This document shows positions 53,053-62,041 of a stretch of 63,422 nucleotides of DNA, piece by piece. This stretch comes from Bacteroidota bacterium. GTDB lineage: Bacteria; Bacteroidota; Bacteroidia; CAILMK01. Within the stretch, counting starts at the first letter, position 1; the number at the start of each line of letters is the position of its first letter. Under the pieces are notes generated by a model. The model ran no database searches and was not told where the DNA came from. It saw only the letters and a program-made list of their open reading frames with translations. The position numbers and the translations under genes are program-made. The stretch lies in contig JABDBQ010000012.1 of assembly GCA_013288555.1 (NCBI GenBank), positions 1 to 63,422 of the forward strand, written 5' to 3'.

Positions 53053-53388
53053 ATGAAGTTGTTACTGGATGCCAATATCTTATGGCGTTTGGTGAAAATT
53101 CTGAAAAACGAATTCGAAAATTTAGTTCATGTTAATACACTTGGGCTTTCGAAACCTCCGAAAGATATTGAAATCTGGAATTACGCTTCTAAAAATGGTT
53201 TCGTTATTATTTCAAATGATGATGATTTCAACACATTCTCCCAGCATTTTGGATTCCCTCCTAAAGTTATCCTTTTAAAAACAGGGAATCAAAGTACTCA
53301 TTACCTTGCAACTTTACTTAAAAAACGTAAACCTGATATTTCAGACTTTATAAGTAATCCTGAATATAGTCTGTTGGAAATATATTAA
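53053..53388 (+). CDS. DUF5615 PIN-like toxin
   Basis: A 111-residue putative ribonuclease of the PIN-like superfamily. The strand MKLLLDANI with D6, the helix that ends KPPKDIEIWNYASKNGFVII, and SNDDDFNTF (about 55-63) are the conserved acidic sites of the family. It is coupled to the DUF433 gene (1-base gap) and forms the second toxin-antitoxin pair of the window, unrelated in sequence to the UPF0175/PIN pair. Confidence 0.85.
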   Translation: MKLLLDANILWRLVKILKNEFENLVHVNTLGLSKPPKDIEIWNYASKNGFVIISNDDDFNTFSQHFGFPPKVILLKTGNQSTHYLATLLKKRKPDISDFISNPEYSLLEIY

Positions 53389-53411
53389 TTAAGGCGTAAT
53401 TATTATTAATC

Positions 53412-54176
53412 ATGCAAAACAACTCCACGACAAGATTCTCTTCCCGGGTTAAAGATTATGTTCTTTACCGGCCTGGATATCCGTCCGAGATTGTAGGATA
53501 CCTGGAAAAAAACTTTGGATTAACTCATAATTCAGTTATAACGGATATTGGTTCAGGCACAGGTAAATCATCGGAAATGTTTTTGGATAATGGGAACACA
53601 GTTTATGGAGTGGAACCAAATATCGACATGCGGCTTGCTGCAGAAAAAATCTTTGAGGATAACTCCCATTTCATAAGCATTAATTCAAAAAGTGAACAAA
53701 CAACGCTTCCTGATAAAAGTATTGATTTCATTATAGCCGGGCAGGCATTCCACTGGTTTGACCCCATCGAAACCAAAAAAGAATTTGAGCGAATATTGAA
53801 ACCGGGAGGCAAGGTCGTGCTGATCTGGAATGAAAGGGAACCCAACCAGACAGGTTTTATGGGTGAATATGATGCCTTTCTTTATAAATATTCAACGGAC
53901 TACAAGGAAATTGACCACCGAAATATAGACGAAATCAAAATAGCTGCATTTTATTCACCAGGTAACTTTAAGTTGCAAAAATTCCCAAACAGGCAGGTTT
54001 TTGATTTTGCAGGACTAAAAGGGCGATATGATTCGAGTTCTTATGCTATTCCGGCCTCAGATCAGGTATACCCTGTAGCAATCGACAGTTTGCAAAAGAT
54101 CTTCTCACAATTTCAATCCGATGGGCATGTTATTATGGAATATGTAACACTTGTCTATGTTGGACAGTTTTCCTAA
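53412..54176 (+). CDS. Class I SAM-dependent methyltransferase
   Basis: A 254-residue methyltransferase of the UbiE/type 11 group. Motif I is ITDIGSGTGKSSEMFL (about 41-56), the strand-2 acid is in VYGVEPNIDM, and IDFIIAGQAFHWFDP is the post-I region. RILKPGGKVVLIWNE (about 129-143) matches motif III. The small-molecule substrate is unknown. It follows the DUF433/DUF5615 pair by 23 bases and precedes trxA. Confidence 0.85.
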   Translation: MQNNSTTRFSSRVKDYVLYRPGYPSEIVGYLEKNFGLTHNSVITDIGSGTGKSSEMFLDNGNTVYGVEPNIDMRLAAEKIFEDNSHFISINSKSEQTTLPDKSIDFIIAGQAFHWFDPIETKKEFERILKPGGKVVLIWNEREPNQTGFMGEYDAFLYKYSTDYKEIDHRNIDEIKIAAFYSPGNFKLQKFPNRQVFDFAGLKGRYDSSSYAIPASDQVYPVAIDSLQKIFSQFQSDGHVIMEYVTLVYVGQFS

Positions 54177-54258
54177 GAAAAAAGGCACCAACGAATCTTT
54201 AAAACCATATTCTCCGCAACCGGATTTTTTTACTTCGATATGAAAACTTTTCTTTCCA

Positions 54259-54266
54259 TACTTTTG
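54259..54266 (+). promoter_or_regulatory. Candidate -7 element of trxA
   Basis: TACTTTTG fits TANNTTTG and ends 29 bases before the trxA ATG. The -33 region is T-rich without a clear TTG, so this is a weak to moderate call. Confidence 0.4.
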
Positions 54267-54295
54267 TAATCTCTTTTCTAAATACAAATAAAAAA

Positions 54296-54616
54296 ATGGC
54301 AGTAGAAATCACTGATAGCAATTTTGAATCTTTATTGAATTCCGGAAAACCTTTAATGGTTGATTTTTGGGCACAATGGTGCGGACCTTGTCTCGCAATG
54401 GCTCCCGTCATCGAAGAAATCGCCAAAGAATATGACGGACAGGCAATCGTGGGCAAACTAGATGTAGATAACAATCCAATGGTAAGCCAGCAATTCGGTA
54501 TTCGCAATATTCCAACCATATTGTTCTTTAATAATGGACAGCTTGTTGACAAGCAGGTAGGTGCTGTACCAAAGAATATGCTTGTTAAAAAGCTCACTGC
54601 ACAGATTACAGCGTAA
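54296..54616 (+). CDS. trxA: Thioredoxin
   Basis: A 106-residue cytosolic thioredoxin that reduces protein disulfides. The active site is WAQWCGPC (about 25-32), followed by the usual cis-proline region RNIPTILFF and a C-terminal amphipathic helix (NMLVKKLTAQITA). Length is standard. It has its own candidate promoter and is followed by a 140-base spacer with imperfect inverted repeats of tgtgataat type before the DUF58 gene. Confidence 0.96.
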   Translation: MAVEITDSNFESLLNSGKPLMVDFWAQWCGPCLAMAPVIEEIAKEYDGQAIVGKLDVDNNPMVSQQFGIRNIPTILFFNNGQLVDKQVGAVPKNMLVKKLTAQITA

Positions 54617-54624
54617 ATCAATGT

Positions 54625-54757
54625 GATAATTAGTTAATGTGATGATGTGATAATTGGCTTGCGCCAGATTATTCACAATTGATACCAAGTTCGTATTTTT
54701 TGCGTTTTGTTATCTGTATTCCTCATTAGCACATTATCACATTAACACATCAACACA
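54625..54757. repeat. Imperfect inverted repeat between trxA and the DUF58 gene
   Basis: Left half atgtgataattagttaatgt and right half ttatcacattaacacatcaa are roughly complementary simple-sequence arms about 80 bases apart. They may form a stem behind trxA, and the right arm reaches the TTG start of the next gene. Confidence 0.45.
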
Positions 54758-55681
54758 TTGGCTCTCTCAGCTACGGACAATTTAGATCTTGAACAGCTGC
54801 GCCAGTTTGGAAGCCTTGAAATGCTGGCCAAACAGGTTGTGGAAGGATTTATTGTGGGATTACACAAAAGCCCCTTTCATGGTTTTTCAGTAGAATTTGC
54901 CGAACACAGGTTGTATAACCCTGGTGAAGCCACGCGGCATATCGATTGGAAACTATACGGAAGGACGGATAAGCTATTCATTAAAAAATATGAGGAAGAA
55001 ACCAACCTGCGTTGTCAGTTGGTTATAGATAATTCTTCTTCGATGTATTTCCCCGAAACCGGATTTAATAAAATCCAGTTTTCTGCTTATAGTGCTGCAT
55101 CCATTATTTATATGCTCAAGAACCAGCGAGACGCTGTGGGGTTGACGCTGTTTTCAAATGAGATTGAAAAGTATTTTCCGCCGCGTTCTAACAATGTTCA
55201 TATTAAGCTCCTATACACAGAATTAGAACGACTATTGCTGAATCACGACCATAATAAAACCTCTTCGGCAACAGCTGCGTTGCACGCAATTGCAGAACAG
55301 ATACATAAACGCTCGCTGGTGGTTATTTTCAGCGACATGATGGATTCCGCTGCGAACCAGGAAGATCTTTTTAATGCGCTTCAACACTTGAAATACAATC
55401 GCCATGAAGTAATCCTGTTTCATATAATGGACAAAAGCAAAGAGTTTGACTTCGAATTTGAAAACCGACCATACCAGTTTATTGATATGGAAAGCGGACA
55501 AAAGATCAAAGTATATCCCAATGAGGTAAAACAGAGTTATCTCAGGCAAATTACAGAATATCGTCAGGCACTCAAAACAAAATGCACCCAGTTCCATATT
55601 GATTATATAGAAGCTGATATCAGGCATGGATTCAGGCAGGTTCTTTTGCCTTACCTGGTGAAACGGGTAAAGATGAAATAA
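54758..55681 (+). CDS. DUF58 domain protein
   Basis: A 307-residue cytosolic protein. DUF58 proteins usually act with MoxR AAA ATPases; the N-terminal half has FHGFSVEFAEHRLYNPGEAT and RHIDWKLYGRTDKLFIKKYE, the family signature. The C-terminal half is a von Willebrand A-like fold with LVIDNSSSMYF (metal-site DxSxS form) and VVIFSDMMDS. No MoxR gene is adjacent, so its partner must be elsewhere. The start is a TTG; no ATG precedes the conserved core. A terminator-like hairpin lies at 55899-55937. Confidence 0.85.
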   Translation: MALSATDNLDLEQLRQFGSLEMLAKQVVEGFIVGLHKSPFHGFSVEFAEHRLYNPGEATRHIDWKLYGRTDKLFIKKYEEETNLRCQLVIDNSSSMYFPETGFNKIQFSAYSAASIIYMLKNQRDAVGLTLFSNEIEKYFPPRSNNVHIKLLYTELERLLLNHDHNKTSSATAALHAIAEQIHKRSLVVIFSDMMDSAANQEDLFNALQHLKYNRHEVILFHIMDKSKEFDFEFENRPYQFIDMESGQKIKVYPNEVKQSYLRQITEYRQALKTKCTQFHIDYIEADIRHGFRQVLLPYLVKRVKMK

Positions 55682-55898
55682 GCAGTCACCACCTGCTCCT
55701 CCAGAGGGGAACGGCCTCCATCATTATATGAGGTCTTCAGGCATAATCATTCTATCCATCAAAACTGTAATGTTGAATTGCGCAAAAGGCTGGTAAAAAG
55801 CAGTCCGCCGCTAGCTGGGGCCGGGATAGCTTAGGGTTGGCACGAGACAAATGCCAATTAATCAATGATCACATAAAAGATCGAGACTTCGCAGAAAT

Positions 55899-55937
55899 AA
55901 AAAAGCCGGATAATGTTTATCATTACCAGGCTTTTTT
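55899..55937. terminator. Bidirectional terminator hairpin
   Basis: aaaaaagcc pairs with ggctttttt, extended by an imperfect ggataatg/cattacc stem. It lies between the convergent DUF58 and lipoprotein genes. Confidence 0.7.
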
Positions 55938-55962
55938 AAAGTCGTTATATTAAACGGGAATA

Positions 55963-56709
55963 CTAGTCAGATGTAACCAGTGAATAGTAAACATCTATTT
56001 CACAGCCGCCGTCTGTTATTTTAATCGGGCTGACATTTAAACCTCTTGAAAAGAATATAGGAGCAGCCTGATTAAGGCCAAAAGATAAGACATCTACATT
56101 ATTGGCATATACCCGTCCTTTCCATCCGCCATCATTATTGTATTTTGTATGGTTTATAACGATCGGGAATGGTGTAACGATATTATCCATATGGAAGGTG
56201 TATGGAAGACCATGTATTGTAACCTGAGGAGACGTTACTGTTGATTGTGAAGCGGCACCGCCGTTAAGCAATTGAATAAAAACTGTAGAATCATTCAAAA
56301 TGTGTCCCGGAACTTTAACAAGTACAATTGAATCTATTTTGCGGAAACCAATCCTGATACTTGTGTCCTTTTGAGTTTGAACAGAACCATCCGTATTATA
56401 GGCAATAAGAGTAACCGGGTAAGAGGTGCCTCTTTTAGGGGTAGTCCCTTTAAAATAAGTATAAGTAGGAGCGGTGAGCGTAGATGAACTTGTAATACCA
56501 AGCCCGAAATTCCAGTTGTATGAAGCCGCATTGGTACTGCAATTTGTGGTAACAAGGGTTTCGCTGGAATCCAGAAGATCTTTGTTGATTGAAAAACACG
56601 CTACGGGTTTCTGCGTAGTTGTGTTATTATTTTTTGGTGTGCTGGTTTTTGGTTTGCACCCCGATAAAAGGATTGCAGATCCAGCTATTACAAGGAGTAA
56701 CTTTTTCAT
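55963..56709 (-). CDS. Lipoprotein with PKD-like domain
   Basis: A 248-residue lipoprotein: MKKLLLVIAGSAILLSGC ends in the lipobox cysteine (18), followed by a Thr/Asn/Pro linker. A PKD-like domain occupies about 35-118 (ACFSINKDLLDS, SYNWNFGLGITSSST, YPVTLIAYNTDGS). The remaining 130 residues are beta-rich and unassigned. It is probably anchored in the inner or outer membrane leaflet and exposed to the periplasm or surface. It has no functional neighbours. Confidence 0.75.
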   Translation of the reverse strand: MKKLLLVIAGSAILLSGCKPKTSTPKNNNTTTQKPVACFSINKDLLDSSETLVTTNCSTNAASYNWNFGLGITSSSTLTAPTYTYFKGTTPKRGTSYPVTLIAYNTDGSVQTQKDTSIRIGFRKIDSIVLVKVPGHILNDSTVFIQLLNGGAASQSTVTSPQVTIHGLPYTFHMDNIVTPFPIVINHTKYNNDGGWKGRVYANNVDVLSFGLNQAAPIFFSRGLNVSPIKITDGGCEIDVYYSLVTSD

Positions 56710-56800
56710 TTTTATATTTTTTAGACTGCCAAATTAGTGGAAAAACTTGAAAATCCAACAAAAAATTATTCACCAGGCAAATTTTCAGGGTTGATTGAAG

Positions 56801-57595
56801 CTAAACTGCCACCGGAGCTTTAATACCTGGCCAGGGGTTATAATCTTCCAACGTAAAATCTTCATAGTCAAATTTAAATATGTTTTTTACTGCCGGATTT
56901 ATTTTCATTACAGGTAGCTCTTTTGGTTCGCGGCTCAGCTGCAGATTTACCTGGTCTATGTGGTTTAGATAAATATGTGCATCGCCAAATGTATGTACAA
57001 ATTCGCCTGGTTTCAGATCACATACCTGTGCCACCATCATTGTAAGTAAGGCATAAGAAGCAATATTGAACGGCACACCCAGGAACAAATCTGCACTGCG
57101 CTGGTACAATTGGCAACTGAGTTTGCCATCGGCGACATAAAACTGGAACATACAATGGCAGGGTGCCAATGCCATCTGGTTTACCTGGGCCACATTCCAT
57201 GCAGAGATGATCATCCGGCGCGAATCGGGGCTTTTCTTCAGGGTATTGATGAGTTGGCTCACCTGGTCTATATGGCCCTGGTTATAATCCGGCCACGAAC
57301 GCCATTGGTATCCATATACCGGACCAAGATCCCCGTTTTCGTTTGCCCATTCGTCCCAGATGCTCACGCCATTATCCTTAAGGTATTTTATGTTGGTTTC
57401 GCCTTTCAGGAACCATAGAAGTTCATAGATGATAGAGCGGGTATGTACTTTTTTAGTGGTCACCAGAGGGAAACCTTTTTCGAGGTCAAAACGCAGTTGC
57501 CGTCCGAAAACACTGATGGTTCCGGTGCCTGTCCGGTCGGTTTTCTGTGCCCCGGAATCCAGGACATCTCTAAGTAAATCAAGGTACGCTTTCAC
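56801..57595 (-). CDS. thyA: Thymidylate synthase
   Basis: ThyA methylates dUMP to dTMP with methylene-tetrahydrofolate. At 264 residues it matches the E. coli length. The catalytic cysteine is C146 in [12 protein letters not shown]; the phosphate-binding arginines lie in [20 protein letters not shown] and [11 protein letters not shown]. All conserved stretches are present. It stands alone on the minus strand; a palindromic repeat lies between it and the fabD gene upstream. Confidence 0.98.
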   Translation of the reverse strand: MKAYLDLLRDVLDSGAQKTDRTGTGTISVFGRQLRFDLEKGFPLVTTKKVHTRSIIYELLWFLKGETNIKYLKDNGVSIWDEWANENGDLGPVYGYQWRSWPDYNQGHIDQVSQLINTLKKSPDSRRMIISAWNVAQVNQMALAPCHCMFQFYVADGKLSCQLYQRSADLFLGVPFNIASYALLTMMVAQVCDLKPGEFVHTFGDAHIYLNHIDQVNLQLSREPKELPVMKINPAVKNIFKFDYEDFTLEDYNPWPGIKAPVAV

Positions 57596-57684
57596 AGGCC
57601 GAAGATAGCATGAAAATTACGAATTGCAAATTACGAACACGAAGTTTCGCGATAGCAATTAGGAATGGAAGTAAAATGGAGTTT

Positions 57685-57715
57685 GATGTTCCACTTTTTC
57701 AAAAAGTGGAACATC
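57685..57715. repeat. Perfect 15-bp palindrome between fabD and thyA
   Basis: gatgttccacttttt (57685-57699) and its complement (57701-57715) leave a 1-base spacer. It follows the fabD stop on the minus strand by 9 bases, so it may end fabD transcription, but the T-tract is weak and it resembles a dispersed palindromic repeat. Confidence 0.75.
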
Positions 57716-57724
57716 TTAAATTCC

Positions 57725-58609
57725 TTATTCGAAAATCAGGCTCTCCACCTGTGCATCATTGGTAATTTTTCTCACCAGCCCCTGCAATACTTTGCCCGGA
57801 CCTACTTCAATAAAATGCATAGCTCCATCGGCATACATCTGGGTAATGGTTTCTGTCCACCGAACCGGGGATGTTAGTTGGGCGATCAGGTTCTTTTTGA
57901 TCTCTTCAGGGTCAGAAGTTGCCCTGGCATTTACATTCTGGTAAATAACACCAACAGGTTTAAAGAAATTGGCGTCATTGATAGCTGCGGCAAGTTCTTC
58001 TCTTGCAGGCTCCATTAATGGTGAATGAAATGCACCACCAACCGGAAGTATGATCGCTCTTTTAGCTCCTTTGGCTTTCAATGCTTCACAAGCTGCATTC
58101 ACGCCTGAAATAGTGCCTGAAATAACAACCTGGCCGGGAGAATTAAAGTTAGCCGCTACAATTAAGTCATCTATTTCACGACAAGTATTATCTACAATAT
58201 GATCATCAAGTCCCAGAATAGCAGCCATGGTAGATGGTTCCATTTCGCAGGCTTTCTGCATGGCCAATGCCCTGATAGCAACCAACCGCAATGCATCTTC
58301 CCAGCTTAAAACACCTGCAGCAGCCAGAGCAGAAAATTCACCCAGTGAATGGCCTGCTACCTTATCCGGTAAAAATGCTCCTTCAATGGATTTGACAAGA
58401 GCAATAGAATGAAGAAATATAGCAGGTTGGGTTACTTTGGTTTGTTTCAGATCTTCTTCGCTACCATTAAACATGATATCTGTAATATTAAAACCCAGGA
58501 TGTCATTGGCGGCATCCAGAACTTCTTTTGCCTTCCATGATTTTTCATAAAGATCTTTTGCCATTCCCGGAAACTGGGAACCCTGACCAGGGAAAATGTA
58601 TGCTTTCAT
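57725..58609 (-). CDS. fabD: Malonyl-CoA:ACP transacylase
   Basis: FabD moves the malonyl group from CoA to acyl carrier protein for fatty acid elongation. At 294 residues it has the GQGSQFPGMAKDLYE start (8-22), the nucleophile serine in GHSLGEFSALAAAG (about 91-104), and the catalytic histidine in GGAFHSPLMEPAREEL (about 198-213). The C-terminal FIEVGPGKVLQGLV is typical. The gene stands alone and is not next to other fab genes. Confidence 0.96.
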   Translation of the reverse strand: MKAYIFPGQGSQFPGMAKDLYEKSWKAKEVLDAANDILGFNITDIMFNGSEEDLKQTKVTQPAIFLHSIALVKSIEGAFLPDKVAGHSLGEFSALAAAGVLSWEDALRLVAIRALAMQKACEMEPSTMAAILGLDDHIVDNTCREIDDLIVAANFNSPGQVVISGTISGVNAACEALKAKGAKRAIILPVGGAFHSPLMEPAREELAAAINDANFFKPVGVIYQNVNARATSDPEEIKKNLIAQLTSPVRWTETITQMYADGAMHFIEVGPGKVLQGLVRKITNDAQVESLIFE

Positions 58610-58727
58610 GTGATTTGAAACTTGAAATTTGAAATTTGGTTTTATTGCGAATTCAATTCTTTATATTCGATTTATCTTAGTTCTATCTCTCAATTCTAAC
58701 TGACTCCTGACTCCTTATTCCTGACTC

Positions 58728-59138
58728 CTAACCAAAGTATTCCACATAGTTGTTTTCGGTTTCTATGAGCTTTATGCAGTGTAGTTTGCAGCCTTTTATG
58801 TGTGGTTCAAGTTGCTGCCAGATCGCCATAACAATATTTTCTATCGATGGCATGATGCCTTTCAGAAAATCAACATCCATATTAAGGTTGTTATGGTCGA
58901 GCTTATCAACCACTTTTTCTTTGATCAGCTCACTTAAAACCTTCAAATCAATAATAAATCCGGTATCCGGGTCTGGTTCACCTTTTACAGTGACATATAA
59001 AGTGAAATTATGGCCATGCCAGTTTTTATTGGCGCATTTGCCGAAGACTTCTGCGTTGCGTTCTTCCGTCCATTTATCTACATATAAACGATGTGCCGCA
59101 TTGAAATGCTCCTTCCGCGTGATATAACAGGTGCCCAA
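58728..59138 (-). CDS. queD: 6-carboxy-tetrahydropterin synthase / PTPS-like protein
   Basis: A 136-residue pterin synthase-fold enzyme. Zinc is bound by His in FNAAHRLYV and the HGH of NWHGHNFTLYVTVKG (about 39-53); the catalytic Cys lies in VFGKCANKNW, followed by LDHNNLNMD with its Asp-His pair, and the terminal IETENNYVEYFG supplies the substrate-binding Glu. It would convert dihydroneopterin triphosphate into the queuosine precursor 6-carboxy-tetrahydropterin, or act as a 6-pyruvoyl enzyme; the two cannot be separated by sequence here. TATCTTTG lies upstream at 59158-59165. Confidence 0.87.
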   Translation of the reverse strand: MGTCYITRKEHFNAAHRLYVDKWTEERNAEVFGKCANKNWHGHNFTLYVTVKGEPDPDTGFIIDLKVLSELIKEKVVDKLDHNNLNMDVDFLKGIMPSIENIVMAIWQQLEPHIKGCKLHCIKLIETENNYVEYFG

Positions 59139-59264
59139 ATGATTAAAAATTAAGCCGCAAAGATAGGGAAAACAGGGGTAAGTGATAAGGAGTAAGTGGT
59201 TAAGTATTATGCAAAAACTATTGAAACAGAATCCTTAAATTTGGGCCAATAATTATTTTGCAAA

Positions 59265-59915
59265 ATGCTGAAACAATCTACGCTCGATTTTCTCAAAAAA
59301 CTAAAGTTAAACAATAATAAAGACTGGTTTGAGAAGAACAGGAAAGCCTATGATGTAGCCAGGGCAGACCAGCTTGCTTTCATTTCAGAAATCCTGAAAG
59401 GAATGAGTAAATGGGAGGATCGGGTAAAAGGGATCGAACCTAAAAAGTGCACGATGCGGATCAATCGTGATATCCGTTTTTCTAAAGACAAAAGCCCCTA
59501 TAAAAGCTCATTGAGCTTTTTTATCAGGCCTTCAGGCGCCAATGGCGGGTATTATTTTCACCTGGAACCGGGTGCAACCTTTATTGGCGGCGGTTTATAT
59601 GGCCTGGAACCGGTGCAGATAAAAGCAGTGAGACAGGAAATTGACTATAACCTGGATGAATTTGAGAAGATACTGAATAACAAAAATTTCAAAAAACATT
59701 TCCCGGTATTAAAAGGCGATGCGCTACAGAATGCACCCAAAGATTATCCAAAAGATCATCCGGGAATAGAATATCTGAAACATAAAGATTTTATCATCAG
59801 CGAGAAACTGGAAGATAAAGAACTGGTTGCAGCTGATCTGATCAAGAAAGCCGGTGAAATATATAAGACCATGCAGCCTTTTATGCTGTTTATGGACCGT
59901 GCCTTGGAGAAATAA
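59265..59915 (+). CDS. DUF2461 family protein
   Basis: A 216-residue protein of the DUF2461 family, function unknown. It shows the family features: LDFLKKLKLNNNKDWFEKNR at the N-terminus, TMRINRDIRFSKDKSPYKSS (about 63-82), GGYYFHLEPGATFIGGG and LEPVQIKAVRQEID. Length is normal. It is followed by a low-complexity inverted repeat (59918-60003). Confidence 0.9.
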   Translation: MLKQSTLDFLKKLKLNNNKDWFEKNRKAYDVARADQLAFISEILKGMSKWEDRVKGIEPKKCTMRINRDIRFSKDKSPYKSSLSFFIRPSGANGGYYFHLEPGATFIGGGLYGLEPVQIKAVRQEIDYNLDEFEKILNNKNFKKHFPVLKGDALQNAPKDYPKDHPGIEYLKHKDFIISEKLEDKELVAADLIKKAGEIYKTMQPFMLFMDRALEK

Positions 59916-59917
59916 GA

Positions 59918-60003
59918 GTAAGAAGTGAGAGGTGAGAAGTGAAAACAAGAAAATAGTCAGGTTTTTTTATACCTCTTACCTCTCACTTCTCACCTTTCAC
60001 TCT
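59918..60003. repeat. Low-complexity inverted repeat
   Basis: Left gagtaagaagtgagaggtga and right ccttacctctcacttctcac-type sequence form an imperfect stem between two convergent genes. Similar ctcacttctcacctctcac sequence lies at 32976-33000. It may act as a bidirectional terminator. Confidence 0.5.
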
Positions 60004-60015
60004 TGAAGCTGCGCT

Positions 60016-61314
60016 TCAACGTCTCAAAATCCACTTTTCCGGGTCGAGTTTTTCATCGGGAGCCTTCCATATTTCGAGTTCCATCTGGGATTCACCCGTT
60101 ATTTTGTCGACTCCTGCGGTGCCGATTTCCTCTTTAATACTCAATTTTTGTCCATTATGAACAAATACCTGGGTGAGATTGGAATAAACGGTGAAATAAT
60201 TGCCATGATTGATGATGACAGCATTATTAGCCCCGGGAATAGATATAACTGCTGTTACTTTTCCACCAAAAATGCACCGCGCCTTTGAGCCTTGTGGGGT
60301 TTTAATTACTACTCCATTGCAATTTACAGTCACCTTATCAAGGGTAGGGTGCGCGTGTACGCCAAAATGTTCAATGATCGCGCCACTTTCTACCGGCCAC
60401 GGCAGCCTTGACCTGTTTTCCGCAAACCGGGCCGACAATTCTGCCATTTCCGGGGTAGGGGCAAGTACTTCATTGGGAGCGTTTTTACGGGCTTTGCCTT
60501 TCGACTCTTCAGGTTCACGATTCTTCCGGTTTTCTTTCCTTGATTTCCGGTTTGCTTCGGCTATTTCTTTGGCAATGACATTGCGGATGGCTTTGTCCAA
60601 TTGTTTTGCCACGCGTTGTTGATCAGCAAGCTCCCGTCTTAATTTTTTCTCATCACCCTGGAGTTTTTTCATCACTTCATTTTGCTCCTGCTTATTGCTT
60701 TCCAGCGATTTTTCCTCTTCGTCAAGACTGGCAATTACTTCCTTTTTAGACTGTTCTTCAGCCTTCAGGTCGGTGATCCTGCTGGCCAGGGATGCTTCCG
60801 TTTTTTCAATAAGCTCCACCTGGGTGATACGGTATGAGGTATAAAAGCGAACAAATTCCATTCGCCTCAGGGCATCATTAAAAGAATGGGCAGCAAAAAC
60901 AAAAGAGACGAGGTTTACGGATTTGCGATTTTTGTACATGTAGTACAATAGCTTCGCATAGTCTTTTTTCAGATTGTCCACATCATTGTCAAGAGCACTC
61001 ACGATATCGCTTTCAGTTTCTATATGTATAGTTATTGCATTGAGTTGATTCTGCAGCGTGCTGATGAGACTCTGGCGCTGGCTGATAAGTTCTTTAAGAT
61101 CATTGAGGTAGGAAAGTGTTTTGCGTTCCTTTCTGCCGGTTTCTGACAGACGTTTTTTGATTTGCTCAATGTCTTTTTCCTTCTGCCGGCGCTGGTGTTC
61201 CAGTTCGGCACGGCTTTGAGCCTTAGAATGTTCGCTGCTTACAATAAGCAAAGAACAAAACAGGATAATACTACTGAGCTTTAGTATACGACGCAGGTAT
61301 TTCGAAGGGAACAT
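60016..61314 (-). CDS. EnvC-like murein hydrolase activator
   Basis: About 432 residues. Signal peptide after ATG 61314 (MFPSKYLRRILKLSSIILF), then a long coiled coil (about 40-285: RAELEHQRRQKEKDIEQIKK, EAEEQSKKEVIASLDEEEK), a basic linker and a C-terminal LytM/M23-like domain (about 315-430). In that domain the metal ligands of active endopeptidases are lost: MELEIWK stands where HxE-type motifs occur, and FTVYSNL replaces YAHL. It probably activates an amidase during cell division, as EnvC does. It starts within the end of the DUF4292 gene. Confidence 0.82.
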   Translation of the reverse strand: MFPSKYLRRILKLSSIILFCSLLIVSSEHSKAQSRAELEHQRRQKEKDIEQIKKRLSETGRKERKTLSYLNDLKELISQRQSLISTLQNQLNAITIHIETESDIVSALDNDVDNLKKDYAKLLYYMYKNRKSVNLVSFVFAAHSFNDALRRMEFVRFYTSYRITQVELIEKTEASLASRITDLKAEEQSKKEVIASLDEEEKSLESNKQEQNEVMKKLQGDEKKLRRELADQQRVAKQLDKAIRNVIAKEIAEANRKSRKENRKNREPEESKGKARKNAPNEVLAPTPEMAELSARFAENRSRLPWPVESGAIIEHFGVHAHPTLDKVTVNCNGVVIKTPQGSKARCIFGGKVTAVISIPGANNAVIINHGNYFTVYSNLTQVFVHNGQKLSIKEEIGTAGVDKITGESQMELEIWKAPDEKLDPEKWILRR

Positions 61315-62041
61315 CCGCATTTTTAGGGAGGCCATAGCCACTAACGTTCAAAGTTATATGAATTTTGTCCGGAGTGTGTACTTCGATGTCAATTAAATTG
61401 GGAAGGTATTCGCCGTTGTGCTCTTTAAAATTACTGTATTTGATGAGCACATAATCATGGGCATTCTTCTCATATTTATACTGCAATACACGTAGCGTTG
61501 ATTTGTCAATTTCGATAATTTCTTTATAAACAGATGTCTGGTTTTCAATACGGTAAAATTCTTTCATGACCTGGAACCTGCTGTTGTTGTCAATGCCAAA
61601 AGGAGGCAAAGCGGTAAGCAGATTTTGCACGGATTGAAAATTAAGATTGCTGATGCCAAGGGTTTTATCAAAATCTGCCACAGAAACCACAGAATAATTG
61701 TGCTGGAGTCGGTTGAGGATGGTTGCACTGTCTTTATTGAGCAGGATCCTTGCGGCCTCAATCATTTTATTGGCCGAGGCCCAAATGACGCTGTCTTTGC
61801 GGTTGCGAATCGAAATACCCGCCGTTATTTCAGAAGAGCCATCATCATAATCCACCTCCCCATCGGTAGTGAGCCAGGTATATTTTGCATTGTGGGCATC
61901 AAGCAGTTTTTGGAAGGATTCAAGATCATTTGCCACAGGCTGATTGGGAATGACAGCATTAATGCTTCTTTTAAGGGTGCCACAGGATGATAGAACAAAT
62001 GAAAGCAGCGCAAAAAGGATGAAAGCAGACCTATTCAACAA
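61271..62041 (-). CDS. DUF4292 lipoprotein
   Basis: A Bacteroidota envelope lipoprotein of unknown role, about 256 residues. No ATG fits: the likely start is TTG at 62041 or 62038, which overlaps the TPR gene stop by a few bases and yields LLNRSAFILFALLSFVLSSC, a lipobox. Motifs WLTTDGEVDYDDGSSEITAG and FQVMKEFYRIENQT belong to the family, and LNVSGYGLPKNADVPFEIP is the C-terminus. The gene lies between a TPR protein and an EnvC-like protein, the standard order in this phylum. Confidence 0.82.
   Translation of the reverse strand: MLNRSAFILFALLSFVLSSCGTLKRSINAVIPNQPVANDLESFQKLLDAHNAKYTWLTTDGEVDYDDGSSEITAGISIRNRKDSVIWASANKMIEAARILLNKDSATILNRLQHNYSVVSVADFDKTLGISNLNFQSVQNLLTALPPFGIDNNSRFQVMKEFYRIENQTSVYKEIIEIDKSTLRVLQYKYEKNAHDYVLIKYSNFKEHNGEYLPNLIDIEVHTPDKIHITLNVSGYGLPKNADVPFEIPASYTKAQ

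Noticed and set aside
58620-58730. Direct repeats gactcctgactcct between fabD and queD as a mobile element
   Set aside because: They are simple low-complexity spacers without ends or inverted arms.
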